Shown here one piece after another: positions 41,846-51,535 of a DNA stretch of 64,000 nt (the first letter of the stretch is position 1; every line of letters begins with the position of its first letter). Made by a program: the position numbers and the translations under genes. Source of the DNA: Streptomyces noursei ATCC 11455 (GTDB lineage: Bacteria; Actinomycetota; Actinomycetes; Streptomycetales; Streptomycetaceae). The notes below the pieces were generated by a model. That model was given only the letters and a program-made list of their open reading frames with translations, ran no database searches and was not told the origin of the DNA. The DNA is taken from assembly GCF_001704275.1 (NCBI RefSeq), contig NZ_CP011533.1, forward strand, positions 2,356,001 to 2,420,000. Reading direction: 5' to 3'.

Positions 41846-42671
41846 ACTGCTCCTCCACGGCGGACGAGACGACCGTGGTGACCGCCTTGAAACACCGGAT
41901 GGCTTCGTACATGTTCCGACTGGTATACGCGACGCGGCGCTCGCCGCAGCGCTCCACGCCGGGCACGCATGTCGACGCCCCCACCAGGTGTTCGGCGTCG
42001 AACTCCAACTCGAACCGGAACGGGCCGCCGCGGACCGGATCGTGGCGCACCGCGAGCGCCGCGCCCTCGCGGGCCGCGGCCCGGATATCGGCCGCCGTAC
42101 GGGCCGGCGGCCGGCACACCGCCGCATAGCGCGACACATGGTCCTTGACCGCCACGCCGGGCGCCCGCGGCGCGTATCCCTTGGCATCCTCGCAGGTCCG
42201 GTCGTCGCCCGTCACCAGCACCACGGGCACCCCGTACTCGGCCACGACGAGGGAGTTGAGATACCCCTCGCTGGCGCGTGTGCCGTTGACCCAGACGCCG
42301 GTGAGGGTGTTGGCGAGATAGGTGTGGGCCAGTACGCCCTCCGTCCCGGCCCCGGTGTGGTAGCCGACGAACGCGATGCCGTCGACGTCGTCGTGCTGCA
42401 CGCCCTCGACCATGCTCAGCGCCTTGTGACGCCCCGTCAGCATCGCGGCCCGTTCGTCGAGCTGCTCCAGCAGCAGGTTGCGCATCGTCCAGTGGGCCTC
42501 GTTGACGACCACCTCGTCCGCCCCGCCGTCGAAGAAACCGGCGATGGCCGCGTTCACGTCGGAGGTGAACATGTGGCGGCAGCGCTCCCACTGCGGTGTG
42601 CCCGGCAGCACATCGGCGGGCCACGTCACTCCCGTCGCACCCTCCATGTCCGCGGAGATCAAGATCTTCAC
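41838..42671 (-). CDS. M55 family D-aminopeptidase (DppA-like)
   Basis: A 277-residue zinc peptidase. It starts MKILISADMEGATGV with the metal ligands Asp8 and Glu10; His60 in NEAHWTM and His105 in GYHTGAGTEG complete the site, and His116 in LAHTY is the likely nucleophile. The Bacillus DppA prototype is a decamer that hydrolyses D-Ala-D-Ala and related peptides. GTG start with a weak GGGAC ribosome site. The 8-base overlap with the M20 gene indicates coupled translation. No oligopeptide permease genes are next to it, unlike the dpp operon. Confidence 0.9.
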   Translation of the reverse strand: MKILISADMEGATGVTWPADVLPGTPQWERCRHMFTSDVNAAIAGFFDGGADEVVVNEAHWTMRNLLLEQLDERAAMLTGRHKALSMVEGVQHDDVDGIAFVGYHTGAGTEGVLAHTYLANTLTGVWVNGTRASEGYLNSLVVAEYGVPVVLVTGDDRTCEDAKGYAPRAPGVAVKDHVSRYAAVCRPPARTAADIRAAAREGAALAVRHDPVRGGPFRFELEFDAEHLVGASTCVPGVERCGERRVAYTSRNMYEAIRCFKAVTTVVSSAVEEQYG

Positions 42672-42813
42672 GTCTATCAGTCCCGTCGCAGGTGAGAGGG
42701 CGTGTGCAGGACCCTCGACCCGTCACGTTACGCGGCGGCGAACACCCCTGCCAGGGCTGTGGACAACTCCGGAGGTCCAGACCACTGAAGATCGTTTACG
42801 TCGCCCCGCCCCC

Positions 42814-43320
42814 TCACTCCAGTTCCTCCTGGCAGCGCTCCAGCCATTCGAGGTCCGCCTGGAGGTGCAGCATCGCGCCCTCCGCCAGCAGGCGCGCGAC
42901 CCGGTTTCCCCGGTCCTCGGACGCCGCCAACCTGGACAGCTCCCGCATGCTCTTGAGGTAGTGCCGGCGTTGCCTGTCGATGAGGCGGGTCCGGTCGACC
43001 GCCCCGACCCGGGAGGCGAGCGCCAGCTTCATGAAGAACTCGTCGCGGAGCCTCGGCCCGCCGGTGGACTCCTCGAACCACGCCTCCACCGCCTCCCGGC
43101 CGGCCGCGGTGATCCGGTAGATCCGCTTGTTCGGCCGGTCCGACTGCTCGACCTCCTCGCCCTCGATGAGGCCCGCCCTCTCCAGCCGCCCCAGGGTGAC
43201 GTAGATCTGCCCGATGTTCGGCCGGGGGTAGGCCGCGCCCAGGAGTGCCTCCAGGGCCTGTTTCAGTTCATAGCCGTGCGCGGGTGCGCTGACCAACAGC
43301 GCCAGGAGTGGCAGCCGCAC
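42814..43320 (-). CDS. PadR family transcriptional regulator
   Basis: A 168-residue PadR protein. The winged helix is LLALLVSAPAHGYELKQALEALLGAAYPRPNIGQIYVTLGRLERAGLIEGEEVEQSDRPNKRIYRITAAGREAVEAWF; the rest is the dimerisation helix domain rich in Arg and Leu. GTG at 43320 gives the canonical start and has GGAAGG just upstream; an ATG at 43425 would add 35 atypical residues. Targets are often an adjacent exporter operon, but none is present here; the nearest candidates are the divergent GH13 gene or the peptidase operon. Confidence 0.85.
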   Translation of the reverse strand: MRLPLLALLVSAPAHGYELKQALEALLGAAYPRPNIGQIYVTLGRLERAGLIEGEEVEQSDRPNKRIYRITAAGREAVEAWFEESTGGPRLRDEFFMKLALASRVGAVDRTRLIDRQRRHYLKSMRELSRLAASEDRGNRVARLLAEGAMLHLQADLEWLERCQEELE

Positions 43321-43535
43321 GCCTTCCCTCTCCCTGTGCCCTCGTCGCCCGTTGCGTGTCGTCGTCCGCAGTCGCGGTCCCGCCTTCGGGACCTCGCAGG
43401 GAAATCCTTTCTCCAGGCTCCCCACTTCCCCACTCCCGCATGGCTAACAGGTACGCAAAGGTGCGGTCACGAACCGGACATGGGAAGGGCGGAGGTCGGG
43501 GCCACCCTCGCGAAGCCGCACTCCCCCACTCGACC

Positions 43536-43640
43536 GCACTCGACCGCACTCGTTCTGCAGTAGTTCTGCGGTGGTTCTGCGATCATCCGCAGCCGCCCAC
43601 GGCCGTCCGCAGTCGTCCGCAGTCGTCCGCACGCGCCATC
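43536..43640. repeat. Cluster of short direct repeats in the PadR/GH13 gap
   Basis: CGACCGCACT occurs twice in tandem; TTCTGCAG, TTCTGCGG and TTCTGCGA follow at 10-12 base intervals; then TCCGCAGTCG repeats in the opposite sense, so the halves can pair (TTCTGCGG with CCGCAG). It is a likely regulator-binding or structured region. Confidence 0.6.
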
Positions 43641-43793
43641 ACCCACTCGCTACCGCCTGTACTCGCCTGCCGCATAAGGGAGTTGACGAATCCAGGCGGA
43701 CGATTCATGGCAGACACCGGCGCGGTTCGGTGCAGGATCCCGACGCCATACCCCACAAATCCGGGCACGTACCGTTCGACTTTCGTCATTCTG

Positions 43794-43824
43794 TTGACAC
43801 CGAAAAGATGCGGCTACCTAACAT
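43794..43824 (+). promoter_or_regulatory. Promoter of the GH13 gene
   Basis: Perfect -35 TTGACA at 43794-43799. The -10 is ambiguous: TACCTA (43815-43820, spacer 15) or TAACAT (43819-43824, spacer 19). Either puts the transcript start near 43830, which argues for the protein start at 43889. Confidence 0.5.
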
Positions 43825-43888
43825 GCATGCATCACAGCAACTCGCAAGGCGCCACGCCGACTTGCTCCGTAAGAAGTGGATCCGGCAG

Positions 43889-45571
<1,683 letters not shown>

Positions 45572-45962
45572 GCGGGCGGCAGTTCGTCGCGGTGTCCGGG
45601 CAGTGCGGAGTCCGGGCGGCATCGGGGTGGCGGTGTGTGCCGTTGCCCCGATAGTGCGACCGTGCCGGTGCACGGGTGCGTGGGCGTACATCGGGCGGGA
45701 GGGGACGCGCGAACGGGGCGGCCGGTGGCGCGGGAACCCGTGGGCCCTGCGGCGGCATCGAACAGGGTGACGCCTATGCCCGTTTGGCGAATATCACACC
45801 TGTTCGCTCTTTTCCCATAGGTCGATCGGCCCCATATTCTGCTGAAGTGCCCGAGCGCGGGCACGGGCCGTCGCTTGATCGCCGTAGCCGGTGGGATACC
45901 GGGCGGGCTCCCCTGTGGATGCCAGGCGGGCGGCGCGCGCAGTGGGACAGGACACCACCTTC
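45572..45962. other. Intergenic region, 391 bases
   Basis: Holds the terminator at 45621-45652. Around 45780-45850 the sequence is relatively AT-rich (CATATTCTG near 45831), the likely promoter of the beta-lactamase-like gene, but I cannot fix the elements. Confidence 0.5.
45621..45652 (+). terminator. Hairpin after the GH13 gene
   Basis: ATCGGGG (45621-45627) pairs with CCCCGAT (45646-45652), extended inward by GGCGG/CCGTT, 49 bases after the stop. Confidence 0.5.
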
Positions 45963-46871
45963 ATGCACGGATCACGCACGACACGTTGCACCCGTCGCGG
46001 ACTGGCCGCCCTGGTGGCCGCCGGAGCGGCGCTCACCGTATGGAGCACGGCGGCCCCCGCCTCGGCCGGCACCGGCGCCCCGGCGAGCACCGGCGGCGAC
46101 ACCGTGGGCGACGCCAAGGTCGTCTGCACCTCCGACCGGCCGGGCCTGGCTCCCACCCTGTCCCACGACATCGCCACGGCACTCAACGGGCGCCAGGGCA
46201 CCTCGGCGCTCGCCCTCTACGACCGCACCTCGGGGACCAACTGCGAGTTCCAGGCGGGCACGCCCTTCGACTCCGCGAGCGTGGTCAAGGTCACCGTCCT
46301 CGGGGCGCTGCTGCGGCAGACCGAGGAGGCGCACCGCGCGCTGACGTCACAGGAGGTCAAGCTGACCACCGACATGATCACCAAGTCCGACAACGCCTCG
46401 ACCGACGCCCTGTGGCATCAGATCGGGCGGAGCGGGGTCCAGCACTTCCTGGACCTGGCCGGCATGCGGCACACGATCCCCGGGCCCGGCGGCGCCTGGG
46501 GCCTGACCCAGATCACCGCCGCCGACCAGCTCACCCTGATGCGGCTGCTGACGGCGGAGAACGGCGCGCTCGGCCAGGAGTCCCGGGACTACGCCCTCGA
46601 CCTGATGCAGCGGGTCGTCCCCGAGCAGCGGTGGGGCGTACCGGCGGGGGCACCCGCCTCGACGACCGCCCACCTGAAGAACGGCTGGCTGCCGCGCGCG
46701 GAGAAGGGCTGGCGGGTGCACAGCGTCGGCACCTTCGACGGCAGCGGCAACGACTACGCGATGGCCGTCCTCTCCAGCGGCAGCGACACCATGGGCTACG
46801 GGGTGGCCACGGTGGAGGCGGCGGCGAAGGTCATCCATCGGGACCTGGCGGCGGCCGGTGACGCCACGTAA
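45963..46871 (+). CDS. Secreted class A beta-lactamase-like serine hydrolase
   Basis: A 302-residue exported protein with a signal peptide to about residue 35 (ALTVWSTAAPASAG). The penicillin-recognising fold has S106VVK109 (DSASVVKV), the SDN loop at 142-144 and K-N-G (HLKNGWLP) in place of KTG. There is no clear Glu166-type ExxLN omega loop, so strong beta-lactamase activity is doubtful; D,D-carboxypeptidase or esterase activity, or an inactive wall-binding role, is possible. ATG at 45963 gives a normal signal peptide; its ribosome site is weak. Confidence 0.83.
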   Translation: MHGSRTTRCTRRGLAALVAAGAALTVWSTAAPASAGTGAPASTGGDTVGDAKVVCTSDRPGLAPTLSHDIATALNGRQGTSALALYDRTSGTNCEFQAGTPFDSASVVKVTVLGALLRQTEEAHRALTSQEVKLTTDMITKSDNASTDALWHQIGRSGVQHFLDLAGMRHTIPGPGGAWGLTQITAADQLTLMRLLTAENGALGQESRDYALDLMQRVVPEQRWGVPAGAPASTTAHLKNGWLPRAEKGWRVHSVGTFDGSGNDYAMAVLSSGSDTMGYGVATVEAAAKVIHRDLAAAGDAT

Positions 46872-46943
46872 GGGCCAGCCGGGGCGAGCGGGCCGAGCGG
46901 CGTAGCGGCGGGCGCGCACCCGGGCGAAAGAAAGCGACACCCC

Positions 46944-46992
46944 ATCGTCAACTAACGGTTGACGATGGCGAGATCGTCAACCTATGGTTGAC
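46944..46992 (+). promoter_or_regulatory. Two palindromic operators over a leaderless promoter
   Basis: Site 1: arms ATCGTCAAC (46944-46952) and GTTGACGAT (46958-46966), perfect over 9 bases. Site 2: GTCAAC (46976-46981) and GTTGAC (46987-46992). Both share GTCAAC-N5-GTTGAC. TTGACG (46959-46964), an 18-base spacer and TATGGT (46983-46988) form a promoter whose start would coincide with the ATG at 46995. A repressor bound to the two sites would cover -35 and -10. Confidence 0.65.
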
Positions 46993-46994
46993 GC

Positions 46995-47735
46995 ATGACA
47001 GAACCCGTCCGCATGACGCATCCCGTCCGCCTCGACGATCTGATCGAGGCCATCAAGAACAACCGTTCGGACGTCCTGGAACAGCTCTCCGACGCCGTGA
47101 TCGCCGCGGACCACCTCGGCGAGGTGGCCGACCACCTCATCGGGCACTTCGTGGACCAGGCGCGGCGTTCGGGCGCTTCCTGGACCGACATCGGCAAGAG
47201 CATGGGGGTCACCAAGCAGGCCGCCCAGAAGCGCTTCGTCCCCAAGGACCCGGGCGGCGGCGCCGACCTCAACCCCAACCAGGGCTTCAGCCGGTTCACC
47301 GCACGGGCCCGGAACGTCGTGATAGGAGCCCAGAACGAGGCCCACACGGCCCGGAACGACGAGATCCGCCCCGAGCACCTGATCCTCGGCCTGCTCCGCG
47401 AGCCGGAGGCACTGGCCCTCCGGGCCATCGTCGCCCAGGGCGTGACCGCGGAGACGCTCCGCGAGTCGGTGACCGCGCTGCTGCCGTCCGCCGTCGACTC
47501 CCTGCCCGCCCTCACCCCGTTCGACACCCAGTCACGGAAGGCGCTGGAGCTCACCTACCGCGAGTCCCTGCGACTGGGCCACAACTACATCGGCACCGAA
47601 CACATCCTGCTGGCTCTGCTGGAGCAGGAGAACGGCTCCGGGCCGCTCACCGACCTCGGCATCGACAAGTCCGCCGCCGAGGAGTTCATCGGCAAGGAGC
47701 TGGCCAAGATCCTCGCCGCCCAGCAAGGGCAGTAG
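46995..47735 (+). CDS. HTH protein with Clp protease N-terminal (Clp-N) repeats
   Basis: A 246-residue protein with three visible parts. Residues 11-55 are a helical region (DLIEAIKNNRSDVLEQLSDAVIAADHLGEVADHLIGHFV). Residues 62-81 look like a helix-turn-helix (SWTDIGKSMGVTKQAAQKRF). Residues 98-240 are a double Clp-N domain (RFTARARNVVIGAQNEAHTARNDEIRPEHLILGLLREPE... LELTYRESLRLGHNYIGTEHILLALLEQENG), as in ClpC where it binds adaptors and substrates. No AAA+ module is present. DNA binding with Clp-N sensing of unfolded or tagged protein is an inference. The promoter palindromes suggest autoregulation. Confidence 0.8.
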   Translation: MTEPVRMTHPVRLDDLIEAIKNNRSDVLEQLSDAVIAADHLGEVADHLIGHFVDQARRSGASWTDIGKSMGVTKQAAQKRFVPKDPGGGADLNPNQGFSRFTARARNVVIGAQNEAHTARNDEIRPEHLILGLLREPEALALRAIVAQGVTAETLRESVTALLPSAVDSLPALTPFDTQSRKALELTYRESLRLGHNYIGTEHILLALLEQENGSGPLTDLGIDKSAAEEFIGKELAKILAAQQGQ

Positions 47736-48104
47736 CGGGGCGACCCCGGGGACGGGGCCGGGCTCGACGGCGGGAGCCGCGGGGTCCGGCCCCCGACCCG
47801 CCGCCCCTCGGCCGGTCTCCGCGTCCGGGCCCACCACCACCCCGTGCGAGGGCGGGTCGAGGAGGGACCCGTCGGGCCCGTATTCCGTTGTGGCCGACGG
47901 CAGTTGGCCACGGGCGGCGATCCGAAACCGTTCGCCGGCGGCGCACTGGTGCAGCACTCCGCGCAGGGAGACGTTGCAGTCGCCCAGTTCGGCATGGAGC
48001 GCCCCGACGGCAGCCCGGCGTCGGCGTGTTCGACGAGAAGCGGCAGCTGGCGGGCGGCGGTCAGTGCCGGCGTCAAAAGGGCGTGCGCAGCAACTGACGG
48101 TGCG
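47736..48104 (-). other. Unassigned coding-like stretch between convergent genes
   Basis: 369 bases. On the minus strand two adjacent reading frames look coding by their GC third positions: one gives ALTAARQLPLLVEHADAGLP (about 48060-48005), the next ALHAELGDCNVSLRGVLHQC then FRIAARGQLPSATTEYGPDG (about 48003-47860). Joining them needs a one-base frameshift near 48004. There is no start with a ribosome site and I do not recognise the family. It may be a frameshifted gene remnant or chance GC-rich coding signal. No terminator hairpin stands out. Confidence 0.3.
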
Positions 48105-50663
48105 TCAGTCCTCGTACCCCAGGTGGAGATCCCGCTCGGTCCGACCGCCGCCCGCCAGCCGCAGGACGGTGGCGACCGGCGGGTACCCGGCGGCGATCAC
48201 GGTGTACTCGCCGGCCGAGAGGTCCACGAAGCGGAACAGCCCGTCGGTGCCGGTGGTCGCGGTGTCGACGACATTGCCGCCGGCATCGAGAAGGGTGACC
48301 CGGGCGTCCTCGACGCGGTGTCCGTCGCCGGCCCGCACGGTTCCGCGCAGCACCGCGCCGCCGGCGAGTTCGACGTCCTGCCGGGTCTCGCGGGACGCCT
48401 GGACGGACACCGGGAGCGCGACCGGCCGGAATGCCGGGGCGCTGCCGGCGAGCGTGTACTCACCGGCCACCAACTCCCCCATGGCATAGCCGCCTTCGCG
48501 TCCGCTGCGGGCGGTCGCCACCACCTCGCCGCGGACGTCGGTGAGGGTGACGGTGGCGTCCCGGACGGGTGCGCCTTCGGCGGTGGTGACCGTGCCGACC
48601 AGGCGCCCGGCGCCGCCGAGCACCACGTCCAGCTCCACCGGGCGTTCGCCGACGGTCACCGTGACGGCCTGCGGCTGGTGCCCGCCGGCCGCCGCGATCA
48701 GGACGTACGCGCCGACTCCGGGGGTGCTCAGCGCGTACCGGCCGTCCTCCCCAGTGGCGCCGCGGCCGATCTGCCGGCCGGCGGCGTCGATGAGGGTGAG
48801 CGCGGTGCGCGGCACGACGCTGCCGTCGTGGTGCCGGACCGTGCCGCACACCGGGACGCCGCCCGAGGCGGGCGCGGCCGGCGCGGCACAGGGGACGGGC
48901 TCCGTGGCACAACTCTCCGCGGCAGAGGGTGAGTTGAGGGCGGGATCGAGGGTGGAGCGGGCCGGCGGGACGGGGGCGGAGTCGGGGGCGGCCTGGTCGC
49001 CGTACGGCGGGTGCGGGGTCTGCGGGACCTGCGGGGCGTGGGACACCAGGGGGTTCTCTTTCCGGAAGAGGGCGAGCAGGGAGCCCAGGACGAGGACCGG
49101 AGCGAGGAAGAGGTAGTTCCCCGGCGCGGCCTGCACGTAGGCGGCGGAGGCGTGCCGCAGCGCGGCGGACAGCGCCGCGACCACCTGTGGGGCGAGTGGA
49201 CCGGGGTCCGGCAGCCGGGCGGCGAGGTGGCCGGCGAGCAGCGCGCCGGCGAGGGTGGCACCGACACTGCCGGCGAGCCGCCGCAGGCAGGTGATCGCGC
49301 CGGCCGGGCCCGGGGCGGGTACGGACGCCCGGACGGCGAGCACCAGCACCGGCAGCACCAGCCCGAGGCCGAGCCCGAGGATGCCGGTCCAGAGGGCGAA
49401 GACCGGGCGGGCGGTGTCCGGCCGCAGGTGGCACAGCAGCCACATGCCCTGCGCGGCCACCACACAGCCCAGGATCGGGAAGACCGTGACGTGGCCGGTG
49501 CGGTGGATCAGCCCGCCGGTGGTGAGCGCGGCCAGCGCCAGCGCCCCCGTCAGGGGCAGCATCAGCAGCCCGGAGGCGGTGGCGGTGGTGCCGCCGGCCG
49601 CCTGGAGGAAGGCCGGGAGGTGGCGCACCGCCCCGTAGAGGGCGAGGGCCAGGGCGGCGCCGACGAGTCCGGTGCGCCCGAAGAGCACCTCGCGGAGCAG
49701 CCGCGGCGGGATCAGCGGTGTGGCGGCGCGGTGCTCGACGAGGACGAAGAGGGCCGCGGCGGCCGGCGCGCCGGCGGCCGGCGCGAGGATCATCGCGGAG
49801 TCCCAGGCATAGCGGCCGCCGCCCCAACCGGCCGGCAGCACAAGGCACGTGGCGAACACGGCGAGCAGCAGGGCGCCGGCGAGGTCCGGCCGCGGGCGGA
49901 CGGCGGGCCGGGGCAGCCGGCGGGTGGCCGCGGTGGCGAAGAGGACCAGCAGGCCGAGCGGGACGTCGAGGGTCAGGCACCAGCGCCAGGCACCGTGGTC
50001 GACGCAGTAGCCGCCCACCAGCGGGCCGGCCAGCAGGCCCACGGCGTAGGCCGCACCGGCCGCGGCCGTGCGTCGGCCGCGTGCCCGGGACGGGGCGGCC
50101 TCGGCGAGGATCGCGTGGACGCCGGCCAGCAGGCCGCCGGCGCCGAGGCCCTGGACGGCCCGGAAGGCCACCAGGGCGGTCGGGGAGTGCGTCGTTCCGG
50201 CCAGTCCCGCGCCGGCGGTGAAGACCAGCAGGGCGAGGAGGAGACCGGCCTTGCGGCCGACGCGGTCGCCGAGCGCCCCGTTGAGCGGCAGTCCGAGGGC
50301 CGACGCCAGGAGGTAGGCGGTCACCACCCAGGCAACCGGGGGGCCTCCGGGCAGTTCGGCGGCGATCGCCGGGAGCGCCGGGAGGGCGGCGGTCTGGCCG
50401 AGGGCCGTGGCCAGCAGTGCCGCCAGCAGGACCGGGAGGGCCGGCCGCACCGGGCGGGGGCCGGGTGGGGCGGGCGGCTCGTCGGAGAGTGCCGGCTCGT
50501 CGGAGAGTGCCGGCTCGTCGGAGAGTGCCGGCTCGTCGGAGAGTGCCGGCTCGTCGGGGAGTGCCGGTCCGGCCGGCTCCGGGTCCAGGTCCGGGTCCGC
50601 GATCGCTTCGGCGGCGGGCGGCCCGATCGGTCGGTCCGGTTCGCTCAGGGTGGTCCCGCCCAC
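48105..50663 (-). CDS. MFS (DHA2-type) exporter with three C-terminal carboxypeptidase-regulatory-like domains
   Basis: An 852-residue protein. Residues 1-72 are a Pro/Asp/Glu-rich tail with five PALSDE-type hexapeptides. Residues 73-545 are a 14-helix drug:H+ antiporter domain (WVVTAYLLASALGLPLNGALGDRVGRKAGLL is the motif A region). After a linker come three beta-sandwich repeats of about 80 residues each (601-685, 686-767, 768-852) of the carboxypeptidase-regulatory/CnaB-like type, e.g. GRLVGTVTTAEGAPVRDATVTLTDVRGEVVATARSG. Such domains usually occur in secreted proteins. GTG start with GGGGAGC upstream. Substrate unknown. Confidence 0.87.
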   Translation of the reverse strand: MGGTTLSEPDRPIGPPAAEAIADPDLDPEPAGPALPDEPALSDEPALSDEPALSDEPALSDEPPAPPGPRPVRPALPVLLAALLATALGQTAALPALPAIAAELPGGPPVAWVVTAYLLASALGLPLNGALGDRVGRKAGLLLALLVFTAGAGLAGTTHSPTALVAFRAVQGLGAGGLLAGVHAILAEAAPSRARGRRTAAAGAAYAVGLLAGPLVGGYCVDHGAWRWCLTLDVPLGLLVLFATAATRRLPRPAVRPRPDLAGALLLAVFATCLVLPAGWGGGRYAWDSAMILAPAAGAPAAAALFVLVEHRAATPLIPPRLLREVLFGRTGLVGAALALALYGAVRHLPAFLQAAGGTTATASGLLMLPLTGALALAALTTGGLIHRTGHVTVFPILGCVVAAQGMWLLCHLRPDTARPVFALWTGILGLGLGLVLPVLVLAVRASVPAPGPAGAITCLRRLAGSVGATLAGALLAGHLAARLPDPGPLAPQVVAALSAALRHASAAYVQAAPGNYLFLAPVLVLGSLLALFRKENPLVSHAPQVPQTPHPPYGDQAAPDSAPVPPARSTLDPALNSPSAAESCATEPVPCAAPAAPASGGVPVCGTVRHHDGSVVPRTALTLIDAAGRQIGRGATGEDGRYALSTPGVGAYVLIAAAGGHQPQAVTVTVGERPVELDVVLGGAGRLVGTVTTAEGAPVRDATVTLTDVRGEVVATARSGREGGYAMGELVAGEYTLAGSAPAFRPVALPVSVQASRETRQDVELAGGAVLRGTVRAGDGHRVEDARVTLLDAGGNVVDTATTGTDGLFRFVDLSAGEYTVIAAGYPPVATVLRLAGGGRTERDLHLGYED
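50476..50565 (-). repeat. 18-base minisatellite, five units, coding for PALSDE repeats
   Basis: Five units of GGCTCGTCGGAGAGTGCC, the last with a single substitution (Ser to Pro codon). They code for PALPDE followed by four PALSDE in the cytoplasmic N-tail of the exporter. Confidence 0.92.
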
Positions 50664-50916
50664 GTTCTGCTCCCCTCGTCACGCTGCTGCGGGCGCCCAT
50701 TTCTCGCACCGGGCGACAACGGCGATCAAGCGAGGTGAATCGGAACAGGGTGGGCGGGAACGGACGTCAAATGCCGTGCCAGGGGCGCCACTTGGGATCC
50801 CACCAGGGGTTTCCGGCGGTGGGCCGCCCGGAGGGCCGGTACACCACCGCGTAAGGAAAACCACCCGAATCGGTGAGCGTGCCGGCGCCCCGAGCGGTTT
50901 ACGGGATGACGCTCCC

Positions 50917-51360
50917 TCACTTCTCCATGTGGGCCGCGAGGTTGGCGAGAATCGCGTCGTAGATGCGGCCGAGCCCCTTGGGCGCGAAGGTCCGCTCGAA
51001 GAACCCGCCGATGCCGCCGGCGCCCTGCCAGGTGGTGGTGACGACGACCCGGGCGCGGTTCTCCCCGGCCGGAGTGACGACCCAGGTGGTCACCATCGAG
51101 GAGTTGCGGTCCTTCTCCACCAGCTGGCCGTCGGTCGGCTCGTCCACCTCCAGCAGGCAGTCGCGCACCCGCTTGCTGGTGGCCTGGAGCTTCCAGTGGA
51201 CGAGGGTGCCCTTGCCGTCGCCGCCCTCGCGGACCTCGTACTCGCTGAAGTGCTCGGGCAGCAGCTGCCGACGCGTGCCGGTGTAGTCGGCGAGCGCGTC
51301 GAACACGTCCTCCGGATCCGCCGCGATCTCGCGCTGCGTGGTGGCCTCTACCTGCCCCAT
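50917..51360 (-). CDS. SRPBCC family protein
   Basis: A 147-residue START-like lipid or ligand-binding protein: EATTQREIAADPEDVFDALADYTGTRRQLLPEHFSEYEVREGGDGKGTLVHWKL, then DRNSSMVTTWVVTPAGENRARVVVTTTW and a long C-terminal helix. It resembles the polyketide cyclase/dehydrase-like and toxin RatA-like group. The ligand is unknown. GGAGGAAG lies six bases before the ATG. It is divergent from the radical SAM gene; the 175-base gap carries a LexA box nearer the latter. Confidence 0.83.
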   Translation of the reverse strand: MGQVEATTQREIAADPEDVFDALADYTGTRRQLLPEHFSEYEVREGGDGKGTLVHWKLQATSKRVRDCLLEVDEPTDGQLVEKDRNSSMVTTWVVTPAGENRARVVVTTTWQGAGGIGGFFERTFAPKGLGRIYDAILANLAAHMEK

Positions 51361-51463
51361 GTGTGTCTTCCTCCAGTAGTCGGCTGCCGGACCTGGGTGC
51401 GCCGCCAACCTGCGGTGCGCGCGGCCAAGCCAACCACCACTGGGCAGTGCGCCCAAATCCGGG

Positions 51464-51492
51464 TTGACACCTCGAATGCGAACATGTGTTCT
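51464..51492 (+). promoter_or_regulatory. Promoter of the radical SAM gene, overlapped by a LexA box
   Basis: -35 TTGACA at 51464-51469. The -10 falls at 51487-51492 (TGTTCT, 17-base spacer) or one to two bases later, inside the LexA box, giving the classic geometry for SOS repression. Confidence 0.6.
51479..51491. promoter_or_regulatory. LexA/SOS box CGAACATGTGTTC
   Basis: Perfect GAAC-N4-GTTC core of the actinobacterial/Bacillus LexA site (consensus CGAACNNNNGTTCG), 45 bases before the start codon and on top of the -10 region. Confidence 0.75.
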
Positions 51493-51535
51493 ATTGTCGA
51501 GGTGGGGGCTCGACAGGATCACAACAGGAGGCCCG

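Larger units (their letters stand above)
43321..43888. other. Long repeat-rich divergent region between PadR and GH13 genes
   Basis: 568 bases with no convincing gene. 43536-43640 is repetitive (CGACCGCACT, TTCTGCRG and TCCGCAGTCG units). A consensus TTGACA lies at 43794-43799, and the self-complementary ATGCATGCAT at 43823-43832. Composition is AT-richer from 43730 to 43890, as expected of a promoter. Confidence 0.55.

Noticed and set aside
40457..42187. Longer N-terminus for the M20 peptidase (start near 42187)
   Set aside because: The extra residues lie opposite the coding frame of the M55 gene and are low complexity; ATG at 41845 has GGAGGAG and the family start.
45963..46871. Calling the gene a true beta-lactamase
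   Set aside because: SxxK and SDN are present but KTG is KNG and no clear Glu166 motif is visible, so resistance activity is not supported by sequence alone.
49011..50738. A 575-codon plus-strand frame over the MFS gene
   Set aside because: Exact antisense shadow of the exporter, rich in Gly/Arg/Gln with no recognisable domain.
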